From Bog-473 sp963751335 (lineage in GTDB: Bacteria; Actinomycetota; Acidimicrobiia; Acidimicrobiales; RAAP-2), in the NCBI GenBank assembly GCA_963751335.1, contig CAVVUB010000004.1:551631-615630 (forward strand): 64,000 bases of DNA. Reading direction: 5' to 3'. The number at the start of each line of letters is the position of its first letter. Positions within the stretch are counted from its first letter, which is position 1. The notes below the pieces were generated by a model. The model saw nothing but the letters and a program-made list of their open reading frames with translations. It had not been told where the DNA came from and did not search any database. This document shows positions 9,273 to 17,414 of this stretch, piece after piece. Made by a program: the position numbers and the translations under genes.

Positions 9273-9965
9273 ATGGTTGGCACACCACGACAAGGTCGGG
9301 ACTACGAACATCGATTTCCCGCTGCGCTGGCGATTGTGGTGGGAGTAGGACTGTACGCGGCGCTGCCGAGCGATCTCACCGTTGGGAGTAGGTTTGTCAT
9401 CCCGGGGTTGGAGTTAGCTCTACTCGTACCGGTCCTTGCGTTCAATCCGCGTCGCCTTGAGCGCCAAACGAAGGTGTCACGCGCGCTGTCTCTCGCGTTA
9501 GTCGGAGTAATCGGACTTGCCAATCTCGTCTCGCTGATCTTGTTGGTTCGGGCGCTCGTCCAAGGTGCCGCCAACGACAGTCATAAGCTTCTTCTAGCCG
9601 CCCTGCAGGTTTGGATTACGAACATCATCGTCTTCGGTCTCGCCTATTGGGAACTCGATCGCGGCGGTCCAGTCCAACGAGCCGAACTCTCTCGCACCGA
9701 GATTCCTCCGGCGGACTTCAGGTTTTCTCAGGACGAAGATGCCGACGCAGTGGCCGAGGTCGCGGCTTCCTCCTCAGATCGAGTCGACTGGGCTCCCGTC
9801 TTTGCCGACTATCTCTATGTATCGGTAACCAACAGCTCGGCCTTCAGTCCCACCGACACAATGCCTCTGTCGAGCCGGGCCAAACTACTCATGGGCATCC
9901 AAGCCAGTTCGGCCCTCATCGTGTCCCTTCTCGTCATCGCCAGAGCTGTAGGTGGTCTCAAATAG
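9273..9965 (+). CDS. DUF1345-like integral membrane protein
   Basis: The 230-residue protein starts at an ATG preceded by AGGAGA. It has about five hydrophobic helices: residues 19-31, 42-56, 70-92, 103-120 and 210-225. Conserved blocks are IIVFGLAYWELDRGGP after the fourth helix, and near the C-terminus DYLYVSVTNSSAFSPTDTMP and SRAKLLMGIQ, which match DUF1345-type membrane proteins as I know them. Function of the family is unknown. It stands alone between relic and intergenic sequence. Confidence 0.72.
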   Translation: MVGTPRQGRDYEHRFPAALAIVVGVGLYAALPSDLTVGSRFVIPGLELALLVPVLAFNPRRLERQTKVSRALSLALVGVIGLANLVSLILLVRALVQGAANDSHKLLLAALQVWITNIIVFGLAYWELDRGGPVQRAELSRTEIPPADFRFSQDEDADAVAEVAASSSDRVDWAPVFADYLYVSVTNSSAFSPTDTMPLSSRAKLLMGIQASSALIVSLLVIARAVGGLK

Positions 9966-10680
9966 TGTGAGTTGTCACTTCTACCGGCTGCTTCTCAACG
10001 CCCCCTTGGTCGCATGGGGAAATGACGCAGGCTGGTTCCCCGTGCTCTGTCCCTTCAAACGTCCGCTCATCATCAACGAGAACTGATGATCTCGCGGAAG
10101 GGGTCGGGCGTGTTGAGGTCGGATTGGATCGAACCACGCGACGGGAAGCTCACTTTGAACGTCCGCATGTACTTCAGCATTGAACGAGAAGGCTCGTGCA
10201 GTGGAATCAGGTTTCCCGGCGGAGCCGAGTGAGTTTGTAAGCGTCCGCAAATGTCTGGCACCAAGGGACTCGCGTCGGATCGAGAACGCGCTTTCGGCTG
10301 CTGCTTCCAAAGGTGTCTCGGAGCCCCGTCGCTTCATGAGAAGATTGGAGTCTCAACCTCCGACTTACGCAAGCAAGACGTCTCGGACGTTCGAAGTGAT
10401 TCGCCCTGGGTTTGATGGAGGGCCGCCTCAGAGCCATGGACCCGACAGCCTTCGAACGAGCTGTTGTCCGATCGGCTTGAACCATTCCGGCACGGGGTAA
10501 GAATAGAGAAATACGACCCGTCGTTGACAACCCGTGGGCGAGGCGGCCGATCGGTCTGGACGGGGCATGGGAAATCCGAAATGCGGTTCGGCCTATGCCC
10601 TCGCCGAAAACGATCCGATCGACAAGCGAAATTTACAACTGAAGGTCGCAGTAGAGCGGCCAGAGCGGGTGGGAGTTTGT
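9966..10680. other. Intergenic region with no supported gene
   Basis: About 715 bases. Several frames of 60-130 codons overlap on both strands, but none has a recognisable domain, signal peptide or clear RBS. I see no tRNA and no repeat. Confidence 0.4.
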
Positions 10681-10896
10681 ATGGAGCTGATGACACTGAG
10701 CCAGTTGCGCAGGCGACTGCAGAGCCGTTCGACAAGACAAGCGGTGACTGTTCTCACCATCCTCGCTTTGGGAATCGGTGGAGCGAGTTGCAGCACGGGA
10801 CCGAACTCTCGAGGTGGAACCTCCAACAACACGCCAGCCAACATTCTTCGCCCTCACACCACGACGACCAACAATGCGAAAGCGCCAACACCATGA
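10681..10896 (+). CDS. Small putative lipoprotein
   Basis: The 71-residue product has a basic N-terminus (RRRLQSRSTR), a hydrophobic core (VTVLTILALGIG) and the lipobox GASC, so lipidation at Cys37 is expected, leaving a short Thr/Asn/Pro-rich mature tail. I chose ATG 10681 because GGGAG lies 7 bases upstream and the signal starts there; the same frame is open to 10534. Two other tiny lipoproteins of this style lie at 11117 and 24211. The role is unknown. Confidence 0.6.
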   Translation: MELMTLSQLRRRLQSRSTRQAVTVLTILALGIGGASCSTGPNSRGGTSNNTPANILRPHTTTTNNAKAPTP

Positions 10897-11116
10897 CGAG
10901 GTGCACCCAGATTCCCACCACGGTGAGGCCGGGACAATCGCACCAAGCGCGGGTAGATTAAAGTGGCAGACCCTCCACGAGGGAGCCGTGTGCGTTGATC
11001 CCTCTTTCCGCAAATGGCAGTCGTCCTGCCGGCGATCCTTGGCCCCGTCTCGTGATCACAAGTGAATTCAGAGGATTCGAACTTCGTATGTTCTAAGCCC
11101 CCGGCGCGGGTACTGC

Positions 11117-11371
11117 ATGGGTATGCGGTTGGCCCAGCCCCTTGTCATTGCGGCAGTCGCCCTGCTCCTCAGTTCGGCTCTGGCATTCTGCGGAACAGGC
11201 GGTCCCGGCAACTCGTCGCATACCAAACAGCTGTGGCGGCCGACCAGTCACATCCTGAACCCCCCTCCTCCGCAGGGCAGGAGAGGTAACAGCGGGACGA
11301 CCGACAGTGGGGCGACGGGGAACAGTGGCACGACGAGCAATCCGAACAAGAGCGAAGCGATCGTCAAGTGA
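11117..11371 (+). CDS. Small putative lipoprotein with Gly/Ser/Thr-rich tail
   Basis: The 84-residue protein has a signal peptide (VIAAVALLLSSALAFC) with a lipobox-like LAFC at residue 25. The mature part is low-complexity with repeated NSGTT units. ATG 11123 is an alternative start. It resembles the preceding lipoprotein in size and layout but not in sequence. Regions 10897-11116 and 11372-11640 around it hold nothing else I can support. Confidence 0.5.
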   Translation: MGMRLAQPLVIAAVALLLSSALAFCGTGGPGNSSHTKQLWRPTSHILNPPPPQGRRGNSGTTDSGATGNSGTTSNPNKSEAIVK

Positions 11372-11640
11372 GGATCTTTGCTAGGAATATGCAGGTCACG
11401 CTGCTTTTGGGTTGGGTTCCGCTCGACTGACCTCTTGCCGAGGACTTTCAGGAAAGGGTTGTAAGCAACAGCCGGGTCCTAGGAGATCGCCTGGTTTCCG
11501 TCTAAGCGCTCGTGCTGCCAAGTCGTCCGGCTTCACGTGGATCTATTCAGCGCACGCGCTCCTTTGGGGCGGGTGTCGATTCAGGATCCTCGCGGCGGGT
11601 ATCTCGCGTCTGTACGCATTTGCATTCGGTGGAGGCGACA

Positions 11641-11801
11641 TGTCGTTAGTGGACCACGAGGACCAGAAATTCGGCCGCAAGGCCGCGGAAGATCAAGAGT
11701 TCGTCGATGCTCTCGATGAACAAGGCGTCGCCGCGGAAGATCTCCCTGAAGAGCCGCCGCGGAAACCGCAGCGGCCTGGTCGCAAGGCTGAGAAGTCCTG
11801 A
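11641..11801 (+). CDS. Very small charged hypothetical protein
   Basis: The 53-residue frame begins with ATG preceded by GGTGGAGGCGAC, a good RBS. It is highly charged (many Asp, Glu, Lys, Arg) with a Pro-rich end, EEPPRKPQRPGRKAEKS. No domain is recognised. It ends 9 bases before the next gene, so they may be co-transcribed. Confidence 0.5.
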
Positions 11802-11809
11802 ACTCCAAG

Positions 11810-12457
11810 GTGTCAGGCGAAACTCACGGAATGATTCGGCGGCAGCTCCAGAATCGGAGTGTGCTCAAGCGCCGAGCCCGCTCATTTTTCTTGTTTGTCG
11901 CGCTCCCGGCATGGCTCGCCCCGGGCCTGATGGACTGGTGGATCCATCGACGCACGCATATCGAAGAACCCTGCAACGGTGGCACGAAAGAATCCCTCGT
12001 CCACTCTGCGATGTTTGCCGAAGCGGGTGTTCCCCTGTTGCTTGCGGCTGCTCTTGAGATGAATCCACTGCTTATTACGCTCATGACGAGTGCGGCAGCA
12101 GCCCACGAAGCCACTGCGATGCTCGATGTTCGAGTCGCCTTGGAGAGCGATCGTCACGTCAGCCAGTTCGAACAGCACGTCCACAGCTTCTTGGAGGTGA
12201 TGCCATTTTGCGTTGTCCCGCTCATGCTTCTGCTCCACGAGCCCGCGACGAAAAGATGGTCTCTGACCCTGCGCTCCTCTGCACTGTCCAAGCGCGACTT
12301 CGCTCTCATCGGAGGCGGCGTGGCCATCCTGGGAGCGCTGCCCTACAGCGAAGAACTCGTTCGATGTCTGCGGCGATCTCGAGACCAGCATGGGACACAG
12401 AGTCAGTCCGAGGCGGACTCAGCGACGGGTTCGACGATGACACCGAGATCTGCTTAG
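11810..12457 (+). CDS. Conserved His-rich integral membrane protein of unknown function
   Basis: The 215-residue protein (GTG 11810; ATG 11831 is an alternative) has about four membrane helices. Conserved-looking polar motifs include DWWIHRRTHIE after the first helix, KESLVHSAMFAE, AAHEATAMLDV and EQHVHSFLEVMPF. The spaced His/Glu residues resemble the metal-binding layout of di-iron membrane enzymes, but I cannot match it to one; similar proteins are usually annotated only as conserved membrane proteins. No operon partner explains it. Confidence 0.6.
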   Translation: MSGETHGMIRRQLQNRSVLKRRARSFFLFVALPAWLAPGLMDWWIHRRTHIEEPCNGGTKESLVHSAMFAEAGVPLLLAAALEMNPLLITLMTSAAAAHEATAMLDVRVALESDRHVSQFEQHVHSFLEVMPFCVVPLMLLLHEPATKRWSLTLRSSALSKRDFALIGGGVAILGALPYSEELVRCLRRSRDQHGTQSQSEADSATGSTMTPRSA

Positions 12458-12523
12458 AGGACCGTACCGAGGGTATGGCTAAGGCCTGAGCAAATCTCTA
12501 CAGCTCGACCCTACTGAGGCACC

Positions 12524-12694
12524 ATGACGACGACTGTTCTCCCCGCTCCATTGGCGGTGATCACTGGTGCCTCGAGCGGCATCGGCAAGGAGCTTCCAAG
12601 AGAGTTTGCCGAACATGGTTACGACCTCCTCATTGATAAGACCAAAACGGTGTTTCAGCGTAAGGAAACCGAGCCCCGATCGGAGGAGAAGTGA
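12524..12694 (+). pseudogene. Truncated short-chain dehydrogenase (N-terminal Rossmann remnant)
   Basis: The 56-codon frame starts MTTTVLPAPLAVITGASSGIGKEL, carrying the SDR nucleotide motif TGASSGIG, then EFAEHGYDLL, and then diverges to KTKTVFQRKETEPRSEEK and a stop. The Tyr-x3-Lys active site and most of the fold are absent. The frame ends in a GTGA overlap with the following dehydrogenase, so it may still be translated as a leader. It looks like a deletion relic. Confidence 0.6.
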
Positions 12695-13872
12695 AGGCTC
12701 TCACGTGGCACGGCAAGCGCGACGTCCGGGTCGAGAGGGTGCCCGACCCGATCCTCAAAGAGCCCAACGACGCCATCATCAAGGTCACCTCGAGTGGCAT
12801 CTGCGGCTCTGACCTGCACCTCTACGAGGTGCTCGGACCTTTCCTCGAACCGGGCGACATTCTCGGCCACGAACCCATGGGGATCGTCGAAGAGGTCGGC
12901 GCAGACATCACCAACATCGCTCCGGGGGACCGTGTCGTCATCCCTTTCAATATCTCGTGTGGCACGTGCTTCATGTGCGGCCACGGCTTGCAGTCTCAAT
13001 GTGAGACCACCCAGGTGCACGAGTACGACAGCGGGGCAAGCCTCATCGGCTACACGAAGCTCTACGGTCAGGTGCCCGGCGGCCAGGCCGAGTACCTCCG
13101 GGTGCCCCAAGCCCACTACGGGCCGATCAAGGTGCCCGAAGGTCCTCCCGACGATCGTTTTGTCTATCTCTCGGACGTGCTTCCCACTGCATGGCAAGCT
13201 GTGGAATACGCGGCGGTCCCCGAAGGAGGATCCCTCCTCGTCCTCGGCCTCGGGCCCATCGGTGACATGGCGACGCGGGTCGCCCAGCACCGTGGCGTCG
13301 AGAGCGTCATTGCGGTCGATCTCGTCGCCGAGCGACTTGGCCGAGCCGAGACTCGTGGTGTCACGACGATCGATCTCAACTCCGTCGACGATCTTAGAAA
13401 CGTTGTCCGCGGTCTGACACAAGGAAGGGGTCCTGACTCGGTGATCGACGCCGTGGGGATGGAGGCGCACGGTTCGCCCGTGGCCCGTGCCGCCCACCAA
13501 GCGACGGGCCTACTCCCAAATGCCCTGGCGGCCCGACTTATGCAGAAGGCAGGAGTCGACCGCCTCGCCAGTTTCCTGGCCGCCATCGATCTCGTTCGAC
13601 GGGGTGGCACGATTTCAGTGTCAGGCGTCTACGGCGGAGCGAGCGACCCGCTGCCTATGTTGCGCATCTTCGACAAGCAGATCCAGCTGCGCATGGGGCA
13701 AGCGAACGTGCACCGGTGGGTCGACGATCTCCTGCCCCTGCTGGGCGATGACGACCCCCTTGACGTCGACGGGTTTGCCACGCATCATCTGCCTCTCGAC
13801 GAAGGCGCCGACGCCTACCGCATGTTCCAAGAGAAGTCCGATGGCGCTGTCAAGGTGCTCTTGCGTCCTTGA
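12691..13872 (+). CDS. Zinc-dependent dehydrogenase, glutathione-independent formaldehyde dehydrogenase-like
   Basis: The 393-residue MDR protein has the catalytic zinc site in GICGSDLH and GHEPMG, a structural zinc lobe with four Cys between CGTCFMCGHG and QSQC, and the NAD-binding motif VLGLGPIGDMA near residue 190. The long insert and ending DGAVKVLLRP fit the FdhA-like subgroup that handles aldehydes or alcohols with NAD. It starts with GTG overlapping the stop of the SDR remnant (GTGA), with GGAGGAG upstream. It is followed by unrelated genes, so the substrate is not deducible. Confidence 0.85.
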   Translation: MKALTWHGKRDVRVERVPDPILKEPNDAIIKVTSSGICGSDLHLYEVLGPFLEPGDILGHEPMGIVEEVGADITNIAPGDRVVIPFNISCGTCFMCGHGLQSQCETTQVHEYDSGASLIGYTKLYGQVPGGQAEYLRVPQAHYGPIKVPEGPPDDRFVYLSDVLPTAWQAVEYAAVPEGGSLLVLGLGPIGDMATRVAQHRGVESVIAVDLVAERLGRAETRGVTTIDLNSVDDLRNVVRGLTQGRGPDSVIDAVGMEAHGSPVARAAHQATGLLPNALAARLMQKAGVDRLASFLAAIDLVRRGGTISVSGVYGGASDPLPMLRIFDKQIQLRMGQANVHRWVDDLLPLLGDDDPLDVDGFATHHLPLDEGADAYRMFQEKSDGAVKVLLRP

Positions 13873-14037
13873 CCCACCGGCAGTTGTGCGCATTCGAACG
13901 AGCCTGCTGGCTCCGCGCCCTCAAGAGCAGTGAAACGGGTTTCGCTGAAAGGTGTGTATTTGCGCTGGACTTTGCAGTTTCGCCGGGCAAGCAATCACGC
14001 TCTCGCAACGTGGTTTGAGACAGCAGGAGGAGGAACT

Positions 14038-14938
14038 GTGCCCTTGAACCGAGTGAGTGTGGTGCGATCAGGACTCGTTCGCTCATTGGAGACATCCGAA
14101 CAACTCGATGACGCGGTCGGCCGCGTCCGAACGGTCGCCCAACACTTGGTCTCGCCGGCGCCACTGCGCCGTTCCTTGAGCGGTACGGACCTGGGACATC
14201 CGATCCACCCCGTTCTCGTGCAACTTCCCCTTGGTCTGTGGATCAGTACGTGGATTTTGGACGTGATCGGGCTAGGCAGGACGAGAGCGGCCAGAAGGTT
14301 GCTCGGTTTCGGGGTGCTGGGCTCATTGCTCGGACTGGGTCGACACCGACGAAGCCGAGGCACGAGTCGGGCTGGTCCACGCCACCACCAACTGCCTTGC
14401 TGTGGCATGTTTGACCGCGTCCTGGTTGAGGCGACGAGGAGATCGACACGGTGGGGCAGCCTGGTCGACGCTCGGAGTCACTCTCGCCGCTGTGGGCGGT
14501 TTTCTCGGCGGCCACCTCGCCTACGCTCTGGGGGTCGGCGTGGATACGAATGCTTTCGACGTCGGTCCAGCGGACTGGACGGCCGTGCGTGGCAACGTGC
14601 CGACCGAGAATCTCGGCGCTCGCACCGTAGACGGCGTGAGGATTATGGTGGCCCAGGACGATTCAGGTCGATTCGCACTCGCCGACTGCTGCAGCCACCG
14701 AGGCGGACCACTCTCGGAGGGGACGTTAGAGGGAGCCTGCGTCACGTGCCCGTGGCATGGCAGCCGATTCGACCTAGCGAGCGGCGAACCTACGAAGGGT
14801 CCAGCGTTCATACCTCAGGCGGTCTACGAGACCCGACTCGTGCAGGCAAGTTGGAGCTGCGGCGTCGAGAATCTCGAGCTCTTCGACGGCGGCCGGTCTG
14901 ATGGTTATAGCGAGCTGTCTCTGGCGTGTTCGGCATAA
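14038..14938 (+). pseudogene. DUF2231-Rieske fusion protein, interrupted by a frameshift
   Basis: The first part (GTG 14038 with GGAGGAGGA upstream) contains DLGHPIHPVLVQLPLGLWIS, the DUF2231 membrane-domain opening. Near 14325-14345 the frame shifts and continues as SDWVDTDEAEARVGLVHAT, more DUF2231 sequence, then GGFLGGHLAYALGVGVD. A C-terminal Rieske domain follows with CSHRGGP and CPWHGSRFD (the 2Fe-2S ligands) and ends at 14938. Such fusions are known in actinobacteria as membrane redox proteins of unclear role. The sequence around the break is also shorter than expected, so a small deletion is possible. Confidence 0.7.
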
Positions 14939-15034
14939 GGTTAGGTGGGTCAGCGTCGCCACCATTTCGGGCTATCGCTTCGGATGCCCCGTCACGGAAA
15001 CAGCCGAAAGAGCTCGTGCGACCGGCTCAGCGTC

Positions 15035-15199
15035 TTACCACCGGTAGAACCGATGTGTTCCAGCACTCTCGCCTCGGCCCATTGCAAACCCGATGACCCA
15101 GAGAACAAGAAGCACCACGGCGACGATCCAGAGAAGATGAACCGCGAAACCGAGACCAAAGAAAATCAAGACCAACAGAAGTGCTAGGAGCAAAATCAT
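15035..15199 (-). CDS. Short hydrophobic membrane peptide (DUF5670/lmo0937-like)
   Basis: The 54-residue protein has two adjacent hydrophobic segments, MILLLALLLVLIFFGLGFAV and HLLWIVAVVLLVLWVIGF, then a short polar end. ATG 15199 has GGAGAGG just upstream; a longer start at 15226 adds nine unconvincing residues. Similar peptides are common near stress genes in actinobacteria; their role is unknown. Confidence 0.6.
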   Translation of the reverse strand: MILLLALLLVLIFFGLGFAVHLLWIVAVVLLVLWVIGFAMGRGESAGTHRFYRW

Positions 15200-15427
15200 C
15201 AACCTCTCCTCTGGGTGATCGAGCAATGAGCATCGCGCTGAGAGTTCTACCCGGGTCGGCCGGGTGCAAACGGACGGCTGCCATCAACATGAGCGACCCA
15301 CGACCGAGGCTTGACCGCGCCGTGCAGCAGGTGGGCGATGGGCCAGAATTGACAAATGCGAGACATTGCACCTGAAGCCCAGGGTCTTGGTCGTTACCGG
15401 CCGCCAGAACCGGCGTCGAAGCGTCGC

Positions 15428-15612
15428 TTAGGTTTCGTCTTCTTGGACCAGAAGACGAAAGACGCGGCGATCAATGCTGACCTGTGTGGCGAAGCCGATG
15501 CAACGTGTTCGAATGTGACCTTGTGCCACTGTCCAGACGACATCGCGTAGTCCAAACGCCCCACGAGCACTTCAAACGCCTTGCTGGCTTCCGTGTCCCC
15601 AGCTTCACACAT
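15428..15612 (-). pseudogene. Flavin-reductase-like domain fragment, frameshifted
   Basis: One frame gives EASKAFEVLVGRLDYAM. After a shift another gives VVWTVAQGHIRTRCIGFATQ, VSIDRRVF and a stop at 15428. Together these match the first 55 residues of flavin reductase-like FMN-binding proteins (LDYPMFVVT...GFATQVSIDP style). The remaining domain, with the rest of the FMN site, is missing. The region 15613-15936 holds no gene I can support. Confidence 0.5.
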
Positions 15613-15936
15613 TGAGCGAACTTTCGGATTGCCGCGAGGTGTTCGAGGGAGCAGGGTGAAGATCGTTGAGGTGACGCTGCCACAGGTCCGTGACTCCCTC
15701 GTTTTCGGACATAGGGGTGTGGCGCTCGCGGATGTTGACACCGCCCCCCACGATCCAGTCGAGTTCCTGGGTATAGGTGTCATCATGACCGACAGTCGGG
15801 ACGATCGCTCCGAGCAAACTGACGAGAGTGCTGAAAGCCCTCGCTCCAAGCCAGGGGATACGGGCGTAGAAAGCGAGCGCAAGGTGCGAACCGGCGAGGA
15901 TCAGGCGGCGATGAACAGGGAAAACGACCCACCGGC

Positions 15937-16650
15937 GTGACGGAGCGACTTCGAGCGGGTGTGCTCTTTGACGTCGACGGCACTCTCGCCGACACCAACT
16001 ACCTCCATGCCCTGGCCTGGTCCCGAGCATTCCGTGACGCCGGGGAGTGGGCACCCATGAACGCCATTCATCGGCTCATCGGCATGGGGGGAGACCGCCT
16101 CGTCCCTGAGCTCCTCGGCCATGAGTGCGTCGCCGCCGTCGAGGCACGACCTCATCACTACAAGGAATTGGCCGCTGACATCTGCGTGTTCCCGCAGGCG
16201 GCGGCCCTGCTACGCGCTCTGCACGAACTGGGGCTGGTGGTCGTGCTGGCCACGTCAGCGCCGACGGACGAGCTCGACCTGCTTCGTAAGGCGATCGACG
16301 CTGACGATGTCATCGACGGCCAGACGACATCGGACGATGTCGAGAAGTCCAAACCGTCACCCGAGGTCTTCGAGGCTGCGATGAAGACTTTCGCCATCGA
16401 CCCCCGACACGCCCTGGCCGTCGGTGACAGCATTTGGGACGTTCGAGCCGCTCGAGCGGCAGGTCTCGGGTGCCTGAGCGTCGAGTCCGGAGGCTTTAGT
16501 CGACACGAACTGAGCGAGGCCGGGTCGCGACACGTCTACCGAGACGTCGCCGAGATCCTCGATCAGCTCCACACGGGGCCGCTCGGGCAGCTCCTCTCGG
16601 GGGTCTTGACTCATCACCGCATGATCCGGCGGGTGCCGATCGGTCGGTAA
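15937..16650 (+). CDS. HAD-superfamily hydrolase (subfamily IA phosphatase/phosphoglycolate phosphatase-like)
   Basis: The 237-residue protein has all four HAD motifs: FDVDGTLADT (nucleophile Asp and second Asp), ATSAPTDE (motif II Ser/Thr region), KSKPSPEVF (motif III Lys) and GDSIWDVRAA (motif IV Asp residues). The helical cap lies between residues 20 and 85. Start is a GTG at 15937. Family members hydrolyse small phosphate monoesters such as phosphoglycolate or sugar phosphates; specificity is not readable. It is a single-gene unit. Confidence 0.85.
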   Translation: MTERLRAGVLFDVDGTLADTNYLHALAWSRAFRDAGEWAPMNAIHRLIGMGGDRLVPELLGHECVAAVEARPHHYKELAADICVFPQAAALLRALHELGLVVVLATSAPTDELDLLRKAIDADDVIDGQTTSDDVEKSKPSPEVFEAAMKTFAIDPRHALAVGDSIWDVRAARAAGLGCLSVESGGFSRHELSEAGSRHVYRDVAEILDQLHTGPLGQLLSGVLTHHRMIRRVPIGR

Positions 16651-16752
16651 TGGTGGTCCTCGGAGGCCTGCAAACTACTTCGTGTCATGACATCTCTGGT
16701 TCGGACCTCCGGTGAGTGGGTATCCGCTACCTATACCGACCAAAGGAGCAAC

Positions 16753-16926
16753 GTGTCCGGCATCGACAAAGCGAAGAACAAGGTCCAAGAAGCGAAGGGC
16801 AAGGCCAAAGAAGCTGCCGGCAAGGCCAGCGACGACCGGTCGCTCGAGGCGAAGGGTAAGAAAGACCAGGCCGCCGGCAATCTGAAGCAGGCTGGCGAGA
16901 AGGTCAAGGACGCGTTCAAGAAGTAA
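16753..16926 (+). CDS. CsbD family stress protein
   Basis: The 57-residue protein reads SGIDKAKNKVQEAKGKAKE followed by AAGKASDDRSLEAKGKKDQ and AAGNLKQAGEKVKDAFKK, a typical CsbD sequence. GTG 16753 has AAAGGAGC upstream; the open frame extends further to 16687 without family character. It is the intact counterpart of the relic at 8847-9022. CsbD proteins are induced by general stress in other bacteria; biochemical function is not established. Confidence 0.85.
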   Translation: MSGIDKAKNKVQEAKGKAKEAAGKASDDRSLEAKGKKDQAAGNLKQAGEKVKDAFKK

Positions 16927-16992
16927 CCGCAGGGAGCCCTGACCTAAAGTCAAAGACAAGCGAGCTGCCGCCACCTCGAGGGTACTGAGTGA

Positions 16993-17226
16993 TTGGCTGC
17001 ACCGGTTCGATCGGAAGACTTCTCGCCCGCGGAGGTTCCCGCTACCACTTCCCTCATCGACAAAGCCGCCCAGCTGGCGCTCTACTGCTATTACGAGTTG
17101 CACTATCGGGAATTCGCCGGACGCTCTGACGAGTGGGAGTGGGAGCCAGCTCTGTTCGAGTGGGCACATGGCGGAAAGGCCGCAGTTGCGACGGCAGAGG
17201 AGAGGATCGCGGTATGCGTCCTCTGA
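16993..17226 (+). pseudogene. Truncated iron-containing redox enzyme (heme-oxygenase-like fold) fragment
   Basis: The 77-codon frame contains ALYCYYELHYREFAGRSDEW and EWEPALFEW, the conserved N-terminal block of the actinobacterial iron-containing redox enzyme family (PF14518-like), including metal-binding Glu and His. The family is normally over 300 residues, so more than two thirds are missing. The IS1380 element begins about 190 bases downstream; the intervening sequence does not continue the domain clearly. Confidence 0.55.
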
Positions 17227-17414
17227 GATGCTCGAGTACTCAAGGCGAAGCTGGTGGCGAGGCCGTTCCGACCATGTGCGGCGACGTTCGCACCGTCGAC
17301 GCACGGAGTGCTGAGTCCTTTGACCTGGTGCTCTTGCTCGTCAACACTCTCGACGCCATCCCCACTTTAAGATCACCAGGTCGACGTGCTTCGCCAATGC
17401 AGCCTCGCACCTAG

